From the NCBI GenBank assembly GCA_964495615.1, contig CAZBVX010000015.1, forward strand, positions 1 through 14,900: 14,900 nucleotides of DNA. The letters are read 5' to 3'. The notes below the pieces were generated by a model. It worked only from the letters and a program-made list of their open reading frames with translations, was not told where the DNA came from and did not search any database. Below, piece after piece: positions 1 to 7,482 of the stretch. Source of the stretch: CAINDR01 sp964495615. Its GTDB lineage: Bacteria > Patescibacteriota > Patescibacteriia > Patescibacteriales > UBA12465. Position 1 is the stretch's first letter. Each line of letters opens with the position of its first letter. The translations under genes and the position numbers were made by a program.

Positions 1-37
1 GAAACAAAGAAACTTGTTAATTGGATTTTTGACTCCT

Positions 38-514
38 ATGAGATCAATAGATAATTTTTATTTTAAAATAAAACATTTCGCTTGGATATATATTCCTCGT
101 CTGATGAAATTTTTGCATCATCATCGTTCAATCGCCAAATTTTATTTGTCTGGTTGTGTGAGCGGTGGTTTGGATTTGATTTTGCTTTTTATTTTTTATG
201 ATTTGCTTCATTTTGAAATTGTTAAAGCAACTTCAATTTCCTTTATTCTTTGTTTTGCGATTTCTTTTTTTCTGCAAAAAACTTGGACTTTCCGTAATCG
301 TAGCAATCGCCGCGTAGTACGCCAAATGGCGATGTATTTTGCTATTGGTTTTTTGAATTTAAATCTCAACGGTTTTTTGATGCATTTACTAGTTAATCGT
401 TTTGAGATTTGGTATCTTTTGGCTCAGGTGCTTGTTAACCTTCTTTTGGGTGGTGGAAATTATCTTTTTTCTCGCTTTATTATCTTTAGAAAACAAAATG
501 AAATTCGAAGTTAA
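38..514 (+). CDS. GtrA-family integral membrane protein
   Basis: This is a small hydrophobic protein with four predicted membrane helices, typical of the GtrA/DPMS1-like family. Members are linked to moving or anchoring lipid-linked sugars for cell-surface polysaccharides. The best marker is the segment after helix 2, where aromatic and basic residues form a 'KTWTFR' motif, the usual GtrA signature. A second 'FSRFIIFR' motif follows helix 4. The start is uncertain. The frame is open to the left edge, and TTG at 14, ATG at 38 and ATG at 104 are all possible. The ATG at 104 gives about 136 residues, close to the usual family length. The 3' end overlaps the next gene by 17 nt, which suggests co-transcription. 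The family call is firm; the substrate is unknown. Confidence 0.8.
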   Translation: MRSIDNFYFKIKHFAWIYIPRLMKFLHHHRSIAKFYLSGCVSGGLDLILLFIFYDLLHFEIVKATSISFILCFAISFFLQKTWTFRNRSNRRVVRQMAMYFAIGFLNLNLNGFLMHLLVNRFEIWYLLAQVLVNLLLGGGNYLFSRFIIFRKQNEIRS

Positions 515-827
515 ACAAAAATATCTCACCCTTAATCCGGAAATGTTTGTTCAACGTTTTTGTGGTTATGCCAGAATTATTGACCATGGCAGCGATCAGG
601 AAAGTTTTGTTTATCGCCTGTCTCGCGATTTTTATCCGCGCTTTCATCTATATCTAGAAAAGAAAATGGAGAACGGGGAAGAGATTGTAGTTTTTAATTT
701 ACATCTCGATCAGAAAAAATCAGGACAAAGCAGTATTCGTCATAATGCCGAATATGAGGGAGAATCCGTAGAAAGAGAAATAAATCGCCTAAAATCTTTG
801 GTTATTGCGAATTATTCCCAGGGGTAG
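498..827 (+). CDS. Small protein of unknown function upstream of dnaG
   Basis: This 109-residue soluble protein has no signal peptide or membrane helix. I choose ATG 498 rather than a longer reading from 402, because the extra N-terminus would simply be out-of-frame translation of the GtrA helix region. The sequence is rich in aromatic and charged residues. It has a 'FYPRFHLYLEKK' stretch and a 'VVFNLHLDQKK' strand that look like a beta-rich fold. A histidine-containing 'SSIRHNAEYEG' segment follows, then a C-terminal amphipathic helix. I do not recognise a named domain. It overlaps the GtrA gene by 17 nt and ends 18 nt before dnaG, so it is probably in the same transcript. Confidence 0.75.
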   Translation: MKFEVKQKYLTLNPEMFVQRFCGYARIIDHGSDQESFVYRLSRDFYPRFHLYLEKKMENGEEIVVFNLHLDQKKSGQSSIRHNAEYEGESVEREINRLKSLVIANYSQG

Positions 828-845
828 TAAGATAAATTCAATAAT

Positions 846-2699
846 ATGAGCCAATCAGACGAAATCAAAAGCCGTTTGGATATTGTGGAAGTTATCCGCT
901 CTTACATCCAAGTTAAGGCCGTCGGCGCCAATTTTCAGGCCCTTTGCCCCTTTCATCGGGAAAAGAGCCCATCTTTTGTTATTTCACCAGAAAAGAACAT
1001 CTGGCATTGTTTTGGTTGCGGTAAGGGTGGTGATGTTTTTTCTTTTGTTCAAGAAATGGAAGGAATTAGCTTTGTGGAATCAATGCGTCTTTTGGCTCCA
1101 AAAGCTGGCGTTACTCTCGATAATTTTGAAAAAAAAGATTTTTCCAAACGGAATCGTCTTTTGGACATTTTAGAGTCCTCAACTCGTTATTTTGAAAAAC
1201 ACCTGGAAAGTGAGCCGGGCAAATTTTTTCGAGAATATTTGAGTGAGCGTGGTTTGAACGAAGAAACAATCAAAGAATGGCGCATTGGTTATGCTCCGGA
1301 TAGTTGGGACAACCTACTAATCCGTTTGAAAGAATTACCAAGAAACGAACGACTTCATTTTAATGATCAAGAAATATTTTCGGCTGGCCTTTCGGTGCGG
1401 AAAGAGGGCGTAAACCATTACTACAATCGTTTTCGTGATCGTATCATGTTTCCGATTACTGATATCAACGGCAATGTCATTGCTTTCACTGCCCGCGTTA
1501 ATCCAAAAACTGAACATAATGAAAAAGTGGGTGGAAAATATATCAACAGTCCGCAAACCGAATTATACGACAAAAGCCGAGTCGTTTTTGGTCTAGACAA
1601 AGCCAGAAGAGCAATCAAAGATCAGGATTTGGCAATTTTGGTGGAAGGACAGATGGATGCTATTATGGCCCATCAGCATGGATTCAAGAATGTTGTTGCC
1701 ACTTCTGGAACGGCTTTAACTGCTGAGCAGTTAACAATTATTAAAAGATACACTAATAATCTGGCTTTAGCTTTTGACATGGATGCTGCTGGACAAATGG
1801 CTGCTGATCGCGGGATCAAAGAAGCAATGGCCCTGGATTTCAATATCAGTGTAATTGTTTTACAAGATGGCAAGGATGCAGCCGAATGCTTGAAAAAAAA
1901 TCCAGAAGAATGGCTTCAGGCAGTGAATAGTGCGCGGCCAATGATGGAATATTATTTGGACAAACTGAATTTTGAATTTGATGCCAGGACAGCAATTGGC
2001 AGTAAGGAATTAGCAAAAAGAGCTCTAAAAATGATTGCTAATTTTTCCAGCACCATTGAAATTAATTTTTGGTTAAAAAAAGTTGCTGAAACAATTGGTG
2101 CTCCCGAACAATCGCTTCGCGAAGAATTAAAAAAAATTAATTCTTCTTCCGCCGCCAACAACAATAATAATAACAACAACAACAATCAAACCACTTCAGT
2201 AATTATTGAAAAAACAGCAACTGAACCCCTTGATCGTCAAGAGTTGATGAGTGAGTTAATTCTGGCTTTGACTTTGCGGGTTCCAAATTTTATTTCCTAT
2301 CTCAGTAGCAAATTGGAGCCAGAATTTATCAAAGGTAACGAAAAAATTTCATTTTACAAGGACCTGATAATCTACTATAATAAAAACGGAAGTTTTAATT
2401 ACGAGGATTTTCGTAATTTTTTAGTTTCTCAAGATGAAAAACAAGAACAACTACTTGATTTGTTGATTCTTTTGGGGGAAAAAGATTTTTATTCACTCAA
2501 TGAAGCGGAAATCAAAAGCGAAATTGTCAAAAGTATTGTTGAATTAAAAAAATATTATTATCAAGAGCGTATCAAAAGTATCCAGCGTGAACTACTAGAA
2601 GCAGAAAAAAATGGAAAAACAGAGCTGGTGGAGCAATTAATGAATGATTTTAAAGATTTTACGGATCGTTTGCGCGAAGTCAGTACTACTGTCGATTAA
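846..2699 (+). CDS. dnaG: DNA primase DnaG
   Basis: DnaG makes the RNA primers that start leading strands and Okazaki fragments. The 617-residue protein has the normal family layout. The N-terminal CHC2 zinc finger has C34, H37, C55 and C58. The catalytic core follows, with the TOPRIM metal-binding residues: the EGQMD motif with E267, the DMD motif with D311 and D313, and a DGKDAAE motif from D341. A run of ten asparagines (residues 438-447) links the core to a C-terminal helical region that should be the DnaB-helicase-binding domain. The gene lies between a small unknown gene and rpoD, an order kept from the classical rpsU-dnaG-rpoD operon. No Shine-Dalgarno sequence precedes the ATG. The identification is secure. 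Confidence 0.98.
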   Translation: MSQSDEIKSRLDIVEVIRSYIQVKAVGANFQALCPFHREKSPSFVISPEKNIWHCFGCGKGGDVFSFVQEMEGISFVESMRLLAPKAGVTLDNFEKKDFSKRNRLLDILESSTRYFEKHLESEPGKFFREYLSERGLNEETIKEWRIGYAPDSWDNLLIRLKELPRNERLHFNDQEIFSAGLSVRKEGVNHYYNRFRDRIMFPITDINGNVIAFTARVNPKTEHNEKVGGKYINSPQTELYDKSRVVFGLDKARRAIKDQDLAILVEGQMDAIMAHQHGFKNVVATSGTALTAEQLTIIKRYTNNLALAFDMDAAGQMAADRGIKEAMALDFNISVIVLQDGKDAAECLKKNPEEWLQAVNSARPMMEYYLDKLNFEFDARTAIGSKELAKRALKMIANFSSTIEINFWLKKVAETIGAPEQSLREELKKINSSSAANNNNNNNNNNQTTSVIIEKTATEPLDRQELMSELILALTLRVPNFISYLSSKLEPEFIKGNEKISFYKDLIIYYNKNGSFNYEDFRNFLVSQDEKQEQLLDLLILLGEKDFYSLNEAEIKSEIVKSIVELKKYYYQERIKSIQRELLEAEKNGKTELVEQLMNDFKDFTDRLREVSTTVD

Positions 2700-2738
2700 C
2701 AGTCCAGTTGATTTAATTTGTGAATAAATAATCAATAT

Positions 2739-4259
2739 ATGGCGTTAAAAAAACAAAAAGCTTCTTCCTTAAAAGCCAAAAAAACCGCCCCAATCAAAAA
2801 AGGCAAAACAACACCGTCAAAAGCCAAAAAGCTCGCTTCGACCACGAAGCAAAACAAGCCTATTTTAAAGGCGGCCAAAAAGGTGTTAAAGCCAAGCAAA
2901 ATCAACAAAAAGGCTGTTGTTAGGGTTGAGAAGAAAGCAGTAAAAAAGATTTCTGTCAAAAAAGTTCCGGTAAAAAAATCAGCAAAACCTGTCAAAAAAA
3001 TGATTAAAAAACCAGTCAAAGCCAAAATTTCTACAACAAAAAAATCATCCGCCAAACCGGTCAAAAAACCGGCTCTTAAGGTTTCTAAAAAAACAAACAA
3101 GCTTGCTGCAAAAGTAAAAACTTTACCAAAAGCATCAATCAAAAAACCAAAAGCCTCAGAACCAAAAAAAGAAATCAATTATCCATCAGAAGAAAAATTG
3201 CAAAAACTTTTAGACAAGGGAAGAGTGCGCGGTTTTGTGATGGAAACTGAGCTGCTATATGCCTTTCCAGAGGTTGAAGATTATGTTTATGAATATGATG
3301 TTTTTCTCGGTGATCTGCAAAAAAATGGTGTTAGAATAATTGAAGATACTGGCAATATTCTCGGAGGAACCGAAACCATTGCCCGCAACGAAAAAGAAAG
3401 AAAAGCTCAGTTGTCGATCGATCTCTCAAAGCTTTCCGCTGATTCAATCCAAATGTATTTAAAGGAAATTGGCAAGGTGCCTTTGCTGTCTGGTGATGAA
3501 GAAGTGGAACTTGCCAAACGCAAAGAGAAGGGTGACAAGGAAGCAGAAAATCGCATTATTGAAGCTAATCTCCGTTTGGTGGTTTCAATCGCCAAAAAAT
3601 TTGCCGGTGCCAAAGGTCTTAGTTTATTGGATTTGATTCAAGAAGGAAATATCGGTTTATTCCGCGCGGTTGAAAAATTCGAATACCGCAAAGGCTACAA
3701 ATTTTCCACCTATGCCACTTGGTGGATTCGTCAAGCCATCACTCGCGCCTTGGCTGATCAATCCCGCACGATTCGTATTCCAGTGCACATGGTGGAAACA
3801 ATCAACAAATTCCAACAAATTCAGCGCACTTTGATTCAAGAGCTAAGCCGCGAACCTTTACCAGAAGAAATTGCTGCCGAAATGGGAGAGGATTTGGAAA
3901 AAATTCGCTACATCATCAAAATTTCTCAAGACACAATCTCTTTGGAAACCACCATTGGTGATGATGAAGAAGATTCCACTTTGGAAGACTTTATTGAAGA
4001 CGTCAAAAATGTCACCCCGGATCGTGCCGCTGCCTTGCAATTGCTTCGCGACTACGTCAAAAATATTGTTGCTCAACTTTCTCCTCGTGAACAAAAAATT
4101 CTCGAAATGCGTTTTGGCCTGATTGATGGCGTGGCTCACACCTTGGAAGAAGTCGGTCAAGAATTTGAAGTTACTCGTGAACGCATTCGTCAGATTGAAT
4201 CTAAGGCCTTGGAAAAAATTAGAAAACTGAAAGGTTTAGAAAAATTAAGAGATTACTAG
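2739..4259 (+). CDS. rpoD: Primary RNA polymerase sigma factor with lysine-rich N-terminal tail
   Basis: This is the housekeeping sigma-70 factor that directs RNA polymerase to -35/-10 promoters. Residues 1-144 form a low-complexity tail with 53 lysines plus many Ala, Pro, Ser and Val, like a histone H1 tail. Region 1.1 follows (about 148-202). Region 1.2 (about 235-262) has the 'MYLKEIGKVPLL' motif. Region 2 contains 'NLRLVVSIAKKFAG', 'DLIQEGNIGL' and the -10-recognising 'YKFSTYATWWIRQAI' (320-334). Region 3 is at about 345-425. Region 4 (about 440-506) ends with the helix-turn-helix 'VTRERIRQIESKAL' for -35 recognition. At 506 residues it is longer than a minimal sigma because of the tail. 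It follows dnaG by 39 nt and precedes the PAP2 gene by 3 nt. The TTGACA/TATAAT promoters seen here fit its conserved regions 2.4 and 4.2. Confidence 0.97.
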   Translation: MALKKQKASSLKAKKTAPIKKGKTTPSKAKKLASTTKQNKPILKAAKKVLKPSKINKKAVVRVEKKAVKKISVKKVPVKKSAKPVKKMIKKPVKAKISTTKKSSAKPVKKPALKVSKKTNKLAAKVKTLPKASIKKPKASEPKKEINYPSEEKLQKLLDKGRVRGFVMETELLYAFPEVEDYVYEYDVFLGDLQKNGVRIIEDTGNILGGTETIARNEKERKAQLSIDLSKLSADSIQMYLKEIGKVPLLSGDEEVELAKRKEKGDKEAENRIIEANLRLVVSIAKKFAGAKGLSLLDLIQEGNIGLFRAVEKFEYRKGYKFSTYATWWIRQAITRALADQSRTIRIPVHMVETINKFQQIQRTLIQELSREPLPEEIAAEMGEDLEKIRYIIKISQDTISLETTIGDDEEDSTLEDFIEDVKNVTPDRAAALQLLRDYVKNIVAQLSPREQKILEMRFGLIDGVAHTLEEVGQEFEVTRERIRQIESKALEKIRKLKGLEKLRDY

Positions 4260-4262
4260 AGC

Positions 4263-4964
4263 ATGAAAAAGCTTTCCTATTATTTTTTTAAAAAAAGATT
4301 ATTACGAGATAATCTTTTTGCTTTGGTTTTGGGCCTGTTAATTATTGGCTTTATTTATTTATTCTTCTTTTTCGGAGCGGCAATTGGAAATTTGCTGATT
4401 TTGGAAGATCTAATAAAATTTGATCATCAGTTGCATTCGGATTTGCTATCCGCCAGGACGCCAAGTTTGATTAATTTTTTTCTTTTAATCACTAATCTGG
4501 CCTCTGCTTGGTTTGTCGTCAGCGCTAGTATTGCTTTTGTGCTTTTTTTATTTTTTAACAAAAAGAAAAATTATCTTCTACCATTTTTTATTTCTTTGTT
4601 AGGTGGAATAATCACCAATTTTTTTAGCAAATTTTTGTTTCGCCGTCTTCGACCGATCGAGCCAGTTTATACGGAAATTTCCTATTCTTTTCCGAGCGCC
4701 CATTCGACTATTGCGATTGTGCTTTATGGTTTTATTTTTTATTATTTCTGGCAGCAAGCCAAAAAACGTAGCACTAAAAATCTAATTTTAGTTTTTGGCA
4801 TATTATTAATTTTAGCTATTGGTTTTTCTCGTATTTATTTGGGGGTTCATTTCTTTAGCGATGTTGTGGGCGGCTATCTATTAGGATTGGCCTGGCTTTG
4901 TGGCGGAATTGGCTTGGCTCAGTGGCGCCTCAAAAAAAGAAGCCAAAAAATGATTATCGCCTAA
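4263..4964 (+). CDS. PAP2-superfamily membrane phosphatase
   Basis: This is a 233-residue integral membrane protein of the type 2 phosphatidic acid phosphatase family. The family removes phosphate from lipid phosphates such as undecaprenyl pyrophosphate or phosphatidic acid. All three catalytic motifs are visible. Motif 1 is K123 to P131 ending in 'RRLRP'. Motif 2 is 'PSAH' at 144-147, with A in place of the more common G. Motif 3 is S189-R190 with H196 and D200. About six hydrophobic helices surround them. A role in recycling the lipid carrier of cell-wall synthesis (BacA-independent, PgpB-like) is plausible, but the substrate cannot be read from sequence. The start is 3 nt after the rpoD stop, so translation is probably coupled. 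A strong terminator follows. Confidence 0.93.
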   Translation: MKKLSYYFFKKRLLRDNLFALVLGLLIIGFIYLFFFFGAAIGNLLILEDLIKFDHQLHSDLLSARTPSLINFFLLITNLASAWFVVSASIAFVLFLFFNKKKNYLLPFFISLLGGIITNFFSKFLFRRLRPIEPVYTEISYSFPSAHSTIAIVLYGFIFYYFWQQAKKRSTKNLILVFGILLILAIGFSRIYLGVHFFSDVVGGYLLGLAWLCGGIGLAQWRLKKRSQKMIIA

Positions 4965-5004
4965 AAAAATAAACACCTTTCAATTTGAAAGGTGTTTTTG
5001 TTTT
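4963..5004. terminator. Bidirectional intrinsic terminator
   Basis: An 11-bp perfect stem (4971-4981 with 4987-4997, arms containing ACACCTTTC and GAAAGGTGT) closes a 5-nt AATTT loop. A T-run with one G follows on the + strand. An A-run at 4963-4969 supplies the T-run for the - strand. It sits between the convergent PAP2 and DUF2332-like genes and should end both transcripts. Confidence 0.92.
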
Positions 5005-5005
5005 T

Positions 5006-5953
5006 TTAAATTCTAGTCCAGTTTGCCCAATCATCGGAAGAATCAATGGCTTGGAGCTGTTGTTTTCCGTTGCAAGAAAGATAGTTTATTCTTTCTTCTC
5101 CTCTCAAAAGAAATTCTAATTTTTTTTCTTTTTTTGACAAGTCAAGCCAGAAAAGATTTTTGTTTTTGCTGGTTAGATTGGTGATTTGATCGCAAATTTT
5201 TGCTGGTTCATCTAGTTGATAAAGCAAATAGGAAGTTAAAATAAAAGTATTTTCTTCGATTTTTTCTCCTTGCTTGAAAAATTCTTCTAGATTTTTTTGG
5301 TGAATCTCTCCTTGAAGCTGAAAATCATTGAGAAACTTTTTTGTTTTTTCTCTTTTTTCAAGATCCCAAAGAAAAAAAGGTGCGTAATTTTTTTGAGGAA
5401 TGTTTAAGTCATAGCCCTCATAAGAAAAAAGACAATTTTTGTTTTCTGGAATTTTTTTAAGCCAAAAATAATCTTGGCAAAAATCAGAATAAAACAAATT
5501 TTGATAATTTTCAAAAACCATTCCGAGGGCGCCGCCTGAACAACCAAGCTCGATTATTTTAATTGGTTTTTCGGTAATGTTCAGTTGGTTAATTAGATCA
5601 ATAACCACCGCCGCTCTCTGAGGAATATTTCCCTGGGTGCCGTTAACTGCCAGTTCGATAAAATTTTCCGAATAGGCGCCAACAAAGCTTTTCCAGGATT
5701 CGTATTCTGCAAAAACTTCACGAGAAGTCTCTCCGCTGGAGTCAAAAAGAAATTCACTAGCCGGAAAGAGGGAATACAAAATATTTCTGACAGTAGTTTC
5801 TGGTTTTCCCAAAAACTTTCTCTTTTTTTGTATTTTTCCCAAGAGGTCAAGAAAAAAAAGGTCTTTCGCTAAATTACTGTTAAACCAGCTAATTTTCTTT
5901 GTTTTGCCAACAAAATCTAATTCTGCGGACAATAAATTTTCGTTTATTTCCAT
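5006..5953 (-). CDS. DUF2332-like protein with a methyltransferase-type nucleotide-binding motif
   Basis: This is a 315-residue soluble protein. The middle third resembles the DUF2332 family: an acidic/aromatic helix, then 'TQGNIPQRAAVV' (106-117). DUF2332 proteins usually have 'TQTNE..R' at this point. A glycine-rich 'IIELGCSGGALG' strand-loop (133-144) follows, which looks like motif I of a Rossmann-fold SAM methyltransferase. The C-terminal half has a 'TFILTSYLLYQL' strand and a 'NLFWLDLSK' strand, as in the late strands of such folds. It ends with an aromatic-rich tail. The function is unknown, and methyltransferase activity is only a guess from the glycine-rich loop. It is a single-gene unit with its own promoter, diverging from the beta-lactamase-like gene and closed by a shared terminator. 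It has no Shine-Dalgarno sequence. Confidence 0.78.
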   Translation of the reverse strand: MEINENLLSAELDFVGKTKKISWFNSNLAKDLFFLDLLGKIQKKRKFLGKPETTVRNILYSLFPASEFLFDSSGETSREVFAEYESWKSFVGAYSENFIELAVNGTQGNIPQRAAVVIDLINQLNITEKPIKIIELGCSGGALGMVFENYQNLFYSDFCQDYFWLKKIPENKNCLFSYEGYDLNIPQKNYAPFFLWDLEKREKTKKFLNDFQLQGEIHQKNLEEFFKQGEKIEENTFILTSYLLYQLDEPAKICDQITNLTSKNKNLFWLDLSKKEKKLEFLLRGEERINYLSCNGKQQLQAIDSSDDWANWTRI

Positions 5954-5982
5954 GATATTTTGGTTTTTTAATGTTCGTTTGT

Positions 5983-6011
5983 TTGAAACATTTTATTGTA
6001 TCAACTATAAT
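5983..6011 (+). promoter_or_regulatory. Promoter for the beta-lactamase-like gene (predicted leaderless)
   Basis: TTGAAA (5983-5988) and a perfect TATAAT (6006-6011) are separated by the ideal 17 nt. Transcription would begin 6-7 nt after the -10 box, at 6017-6018. The start codon is at 6018, so the mRNA is predicted to have no leader. Confidence 0.8.
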
Positions 6012-6023
6012 TAACTTATGCAA
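5995..6023 (-). promoter_or_regulatory. Promoter for the DUF2332-like gene
   Basis: On the minus strand, TTGCAT (6018-6023) and TACAAT (5995-6000) are 17 nt apart. This gives a start near 5988 and a leader of about 35 nt. The -35 box overlaps the start codon of the divergent beta-lactamase-like gene. Confidence 0.6.
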
Positions 6024-6776
6024 GACCAGGAAATCACAAAAAAATTAGCAGATTTTAGTCGGAAAAATGACTGTCAGATTGGCTTGTTGGCTTTTGAATT
6101 GACGAAGGGAAAAAATCGTTTGGTTTTTAATTCCCAGCAAATTTTTCCAGCTGCTAGTCTAATTAAACTTCCATTGGCTTTGGCTTTTTTTGACTCAAAA
6201 AAAGACCTTGATGAAAAAGTAGAAATTTTGGAAGAAGATTATTTTTCTGGAGCGGGAAATTTGAAAAAATCCCGTCCCAAAAACCTAGAAATCAAAAAAC
6301 TATTAATCGCTCTTTTGCAAAATAGCGACAACACCGCGCAAAATGTTTTGTTGAGAATTTTAGGGAAAAGAAAATTCACTGCTTATCTCAAAAAAATAAA
6401 ATTAACAAATACTCTTTTTGTTTCTTTACGGGAAGCGACAGTGAAAAAATTTTCTCTCACCAGTCCGGAAGAAATAGGCAAGCTTGCCGGAGCAATCAGC
6501 CAGAATGAATTTATTTTGCAGGCTCTTGCCAAAGCGCCAGCAGACCAAACAGCTAGTTTTTTGATTGCACGAAAATATTATCACAAAATCGGCCGCCGCC
6601 TGGATAGTGTCAGCGATTTTTTGATTATCAAAAGCCGAACCAGAACTTTTGTGATTGTTTCGATGATCAAAAATATTCCTCTTACTTCTTTAAATTCTCC
6701 GGAAAACAAAAAACGCCTGAATCTTTTGAAAAACATCAATCAGCAGGCGTTCAACTATTTGCGAAGAAAAAAATAA
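6018..6776 (+). CDS. Class A beta-lactamase-like serine hydrolase
   Basis: The 252-residue protein has the fold markers of class A beta-lactamases and related penicillin-interacting serine enzymes. The nucleophile motif is 'SLIK' (S47, K50). The 'SDN' loop is at 103-105. The third motif, usually KTG, is 'KIG' at 190-192. A conventional omega loop with the deacylating Glu of true class A enzymes is not evident. The region around residue 139 reads 'SLREATVKKF' and looks shortened. No signal peptide precedes the domain, so as written it would stay in the cytoplasm, which is unusual. It could be a DD-peptidase-like or inactive homologue rather than a resistance enzyme. It is convergent with the methyltransferase gene with 1 bp between stop codons. 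Confidence 0.85.
   Translation: MQDQEITKKLADFSRKNDCQIGLLAFELTKGKNRLVFNSQQIFPAASLIKLPLALAFFDSKKDLDEKVEILEEDYFSGAGNLKKSRPKNLEIKKLLIALLQNSDNTAQNVLLRILGKRKFTAYLKKIKLTNTLFVSLREATVKKFSLTSPEEIGKLAGAISQNEFILQALAKAPADQTASFLIARKYYHKIGRRLDSVSDFLIIKSRTRTFVIVSMIKNIPLTSLNSPENKKRLNLLKNINQQAFNYLRRKK
6707..6751 (-). terminator. Terminator of the minus-strand operon, inside the convergent gene
   Basis: On the minus strand, AACGCCTG (6751-6744) and CAGGCGTT (6719-6712) form a perfect 8-bp stem. The 24-nt loop can fold further (TTGA/TCAA). TTTTTT and a broken T-run follow directly. It lies about 30-70 nt downstream of the methyltransferase stop codon, inside the 3' end of the beta-lactamase-like gene. Confidence 0.6.
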
Positions 6777-6777
6777 A

Positions 6778-7473
6778 CTACTTTTTCATCATAATAGCTA
6801 GCCAGTATTTTCTTTTGTAAGTGATTCCCTTGATTTGTGGATAGCCGACATCTTTGACTAATTTGTCAAAATAGAAATAACGGCCATATAAATTTTTTAA
6901 ATCAACTTCACTAAAAACCCTTTCAATAATTCCTAAATCTTTCAAAAAATAAGTATCCAGTTCGCCGCCCGGATTAGTCTCAAGAAGTTTTTTGGCGTTC
7001 TGATCTCCATCTTTGCAAAGGGTTCGCAAAATCATAAAGCCGCCTGGTTTGAGAACCCGGCTGCTTTCTTTTAAATAAACCTCGCGTTCGCTGCTTTTGA
7101 TGGAGTTGGAAGCAGTAATATCAAGGATCAAATCAAAAGAATTATCCTCAAAAGGCAGCTTGGCGCCAATGCTTTGACGAAGATACTTCGTTTGCTCACT
7201 CAAACCGGCCTTTTCCGCTCTCTCAGAGGCCAATTTTAGGGCATTAGCGGCCAAATCTAGGCCAAACACAAAGTTGCCCCTCTCAGCCAAGTAATTGCTG
7301 TTACGGCCTGTTCCGCAGCCCAAATCCAAAACCCTCAAATCACTCATCGGAAGGTGTTTTTCTTTTTTGAGGTATTTTAAAAATTGGACAATAAAATTCT
7401 GCGGTCCTTCTTTTTTGGTGACCAAAAGTGGTTTTTGATATTCCTTTTCCCAGGCCGATTGTTTTTTTAACAT
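6778..7473 (-). CDS. Class I SAM-dependent methyltransferase
   Basis: This 231-residue protein has a clear Methyltransf_11-type Rossmann fold. Motif I is 'VLDLGCGTG' (48-56). The acidic residue that binds the SAM ribose is D73 in 'GLDLA'. The motif II strand is 'FDLILDIT' (113-120), and a 'VLKPGGFMILR' post-II/III strand follows. It has no membrane helix. The C-terminal domain, which normally binds substrate, contains an aromatic patch 'LYGRYFYFDKLV' and a basic end. The substrate is unknown and could be a small molecule, lipid or protein. It is the last gene of a three-gene operon, 9 nt after the transglutaminase-like gene. No Shine-Dalgarno sequence is present. Confidence 0.92.
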   Translation of the reverse strand: MLKKQSAWEKEYQKPLLVTKKEGPQNFIVQFLKYLKKEKHLPMSDLRVLDLGCGTGRNSNYLAERGNFVFGLDLAANALKLASERAEKAGLSEQTKYLRQSIGAKLPFEDNSFDLILDITASNSIKSSEREVYLKESSRVLKPGGFMILRTLCKDGDQNAKKLLETNPGGELDTYFLKDLGIIERVFSEVDLKNLYGRYFYFDKLVKDVGYPQIKGITYKRKYWLAIMMKK

Positions 7474-7482
7474 AAAAAAGAA

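Noticed and set aside
402..497. N-terminal extension of the small gene before dnaG
   Set aside because: The extra 32 residues are an out-of-frame reading of the GtrA helix 4 region. ATG 498 gives a sensible soluble protein.
1952..2185. A minus-strand frame starting with a poly-leucine run
   Set aside because: It is the antisense of the asparagine run in DnaG and mimics a signal peptide by chance.
2732..3178. A 148-codon open frame on the minus strand
   Set aside because: It is the reverse complement of the lysine-rich RpoD tail, which yields a Phe/Leu-rich artefact. The sigma factor frame is clearly real.
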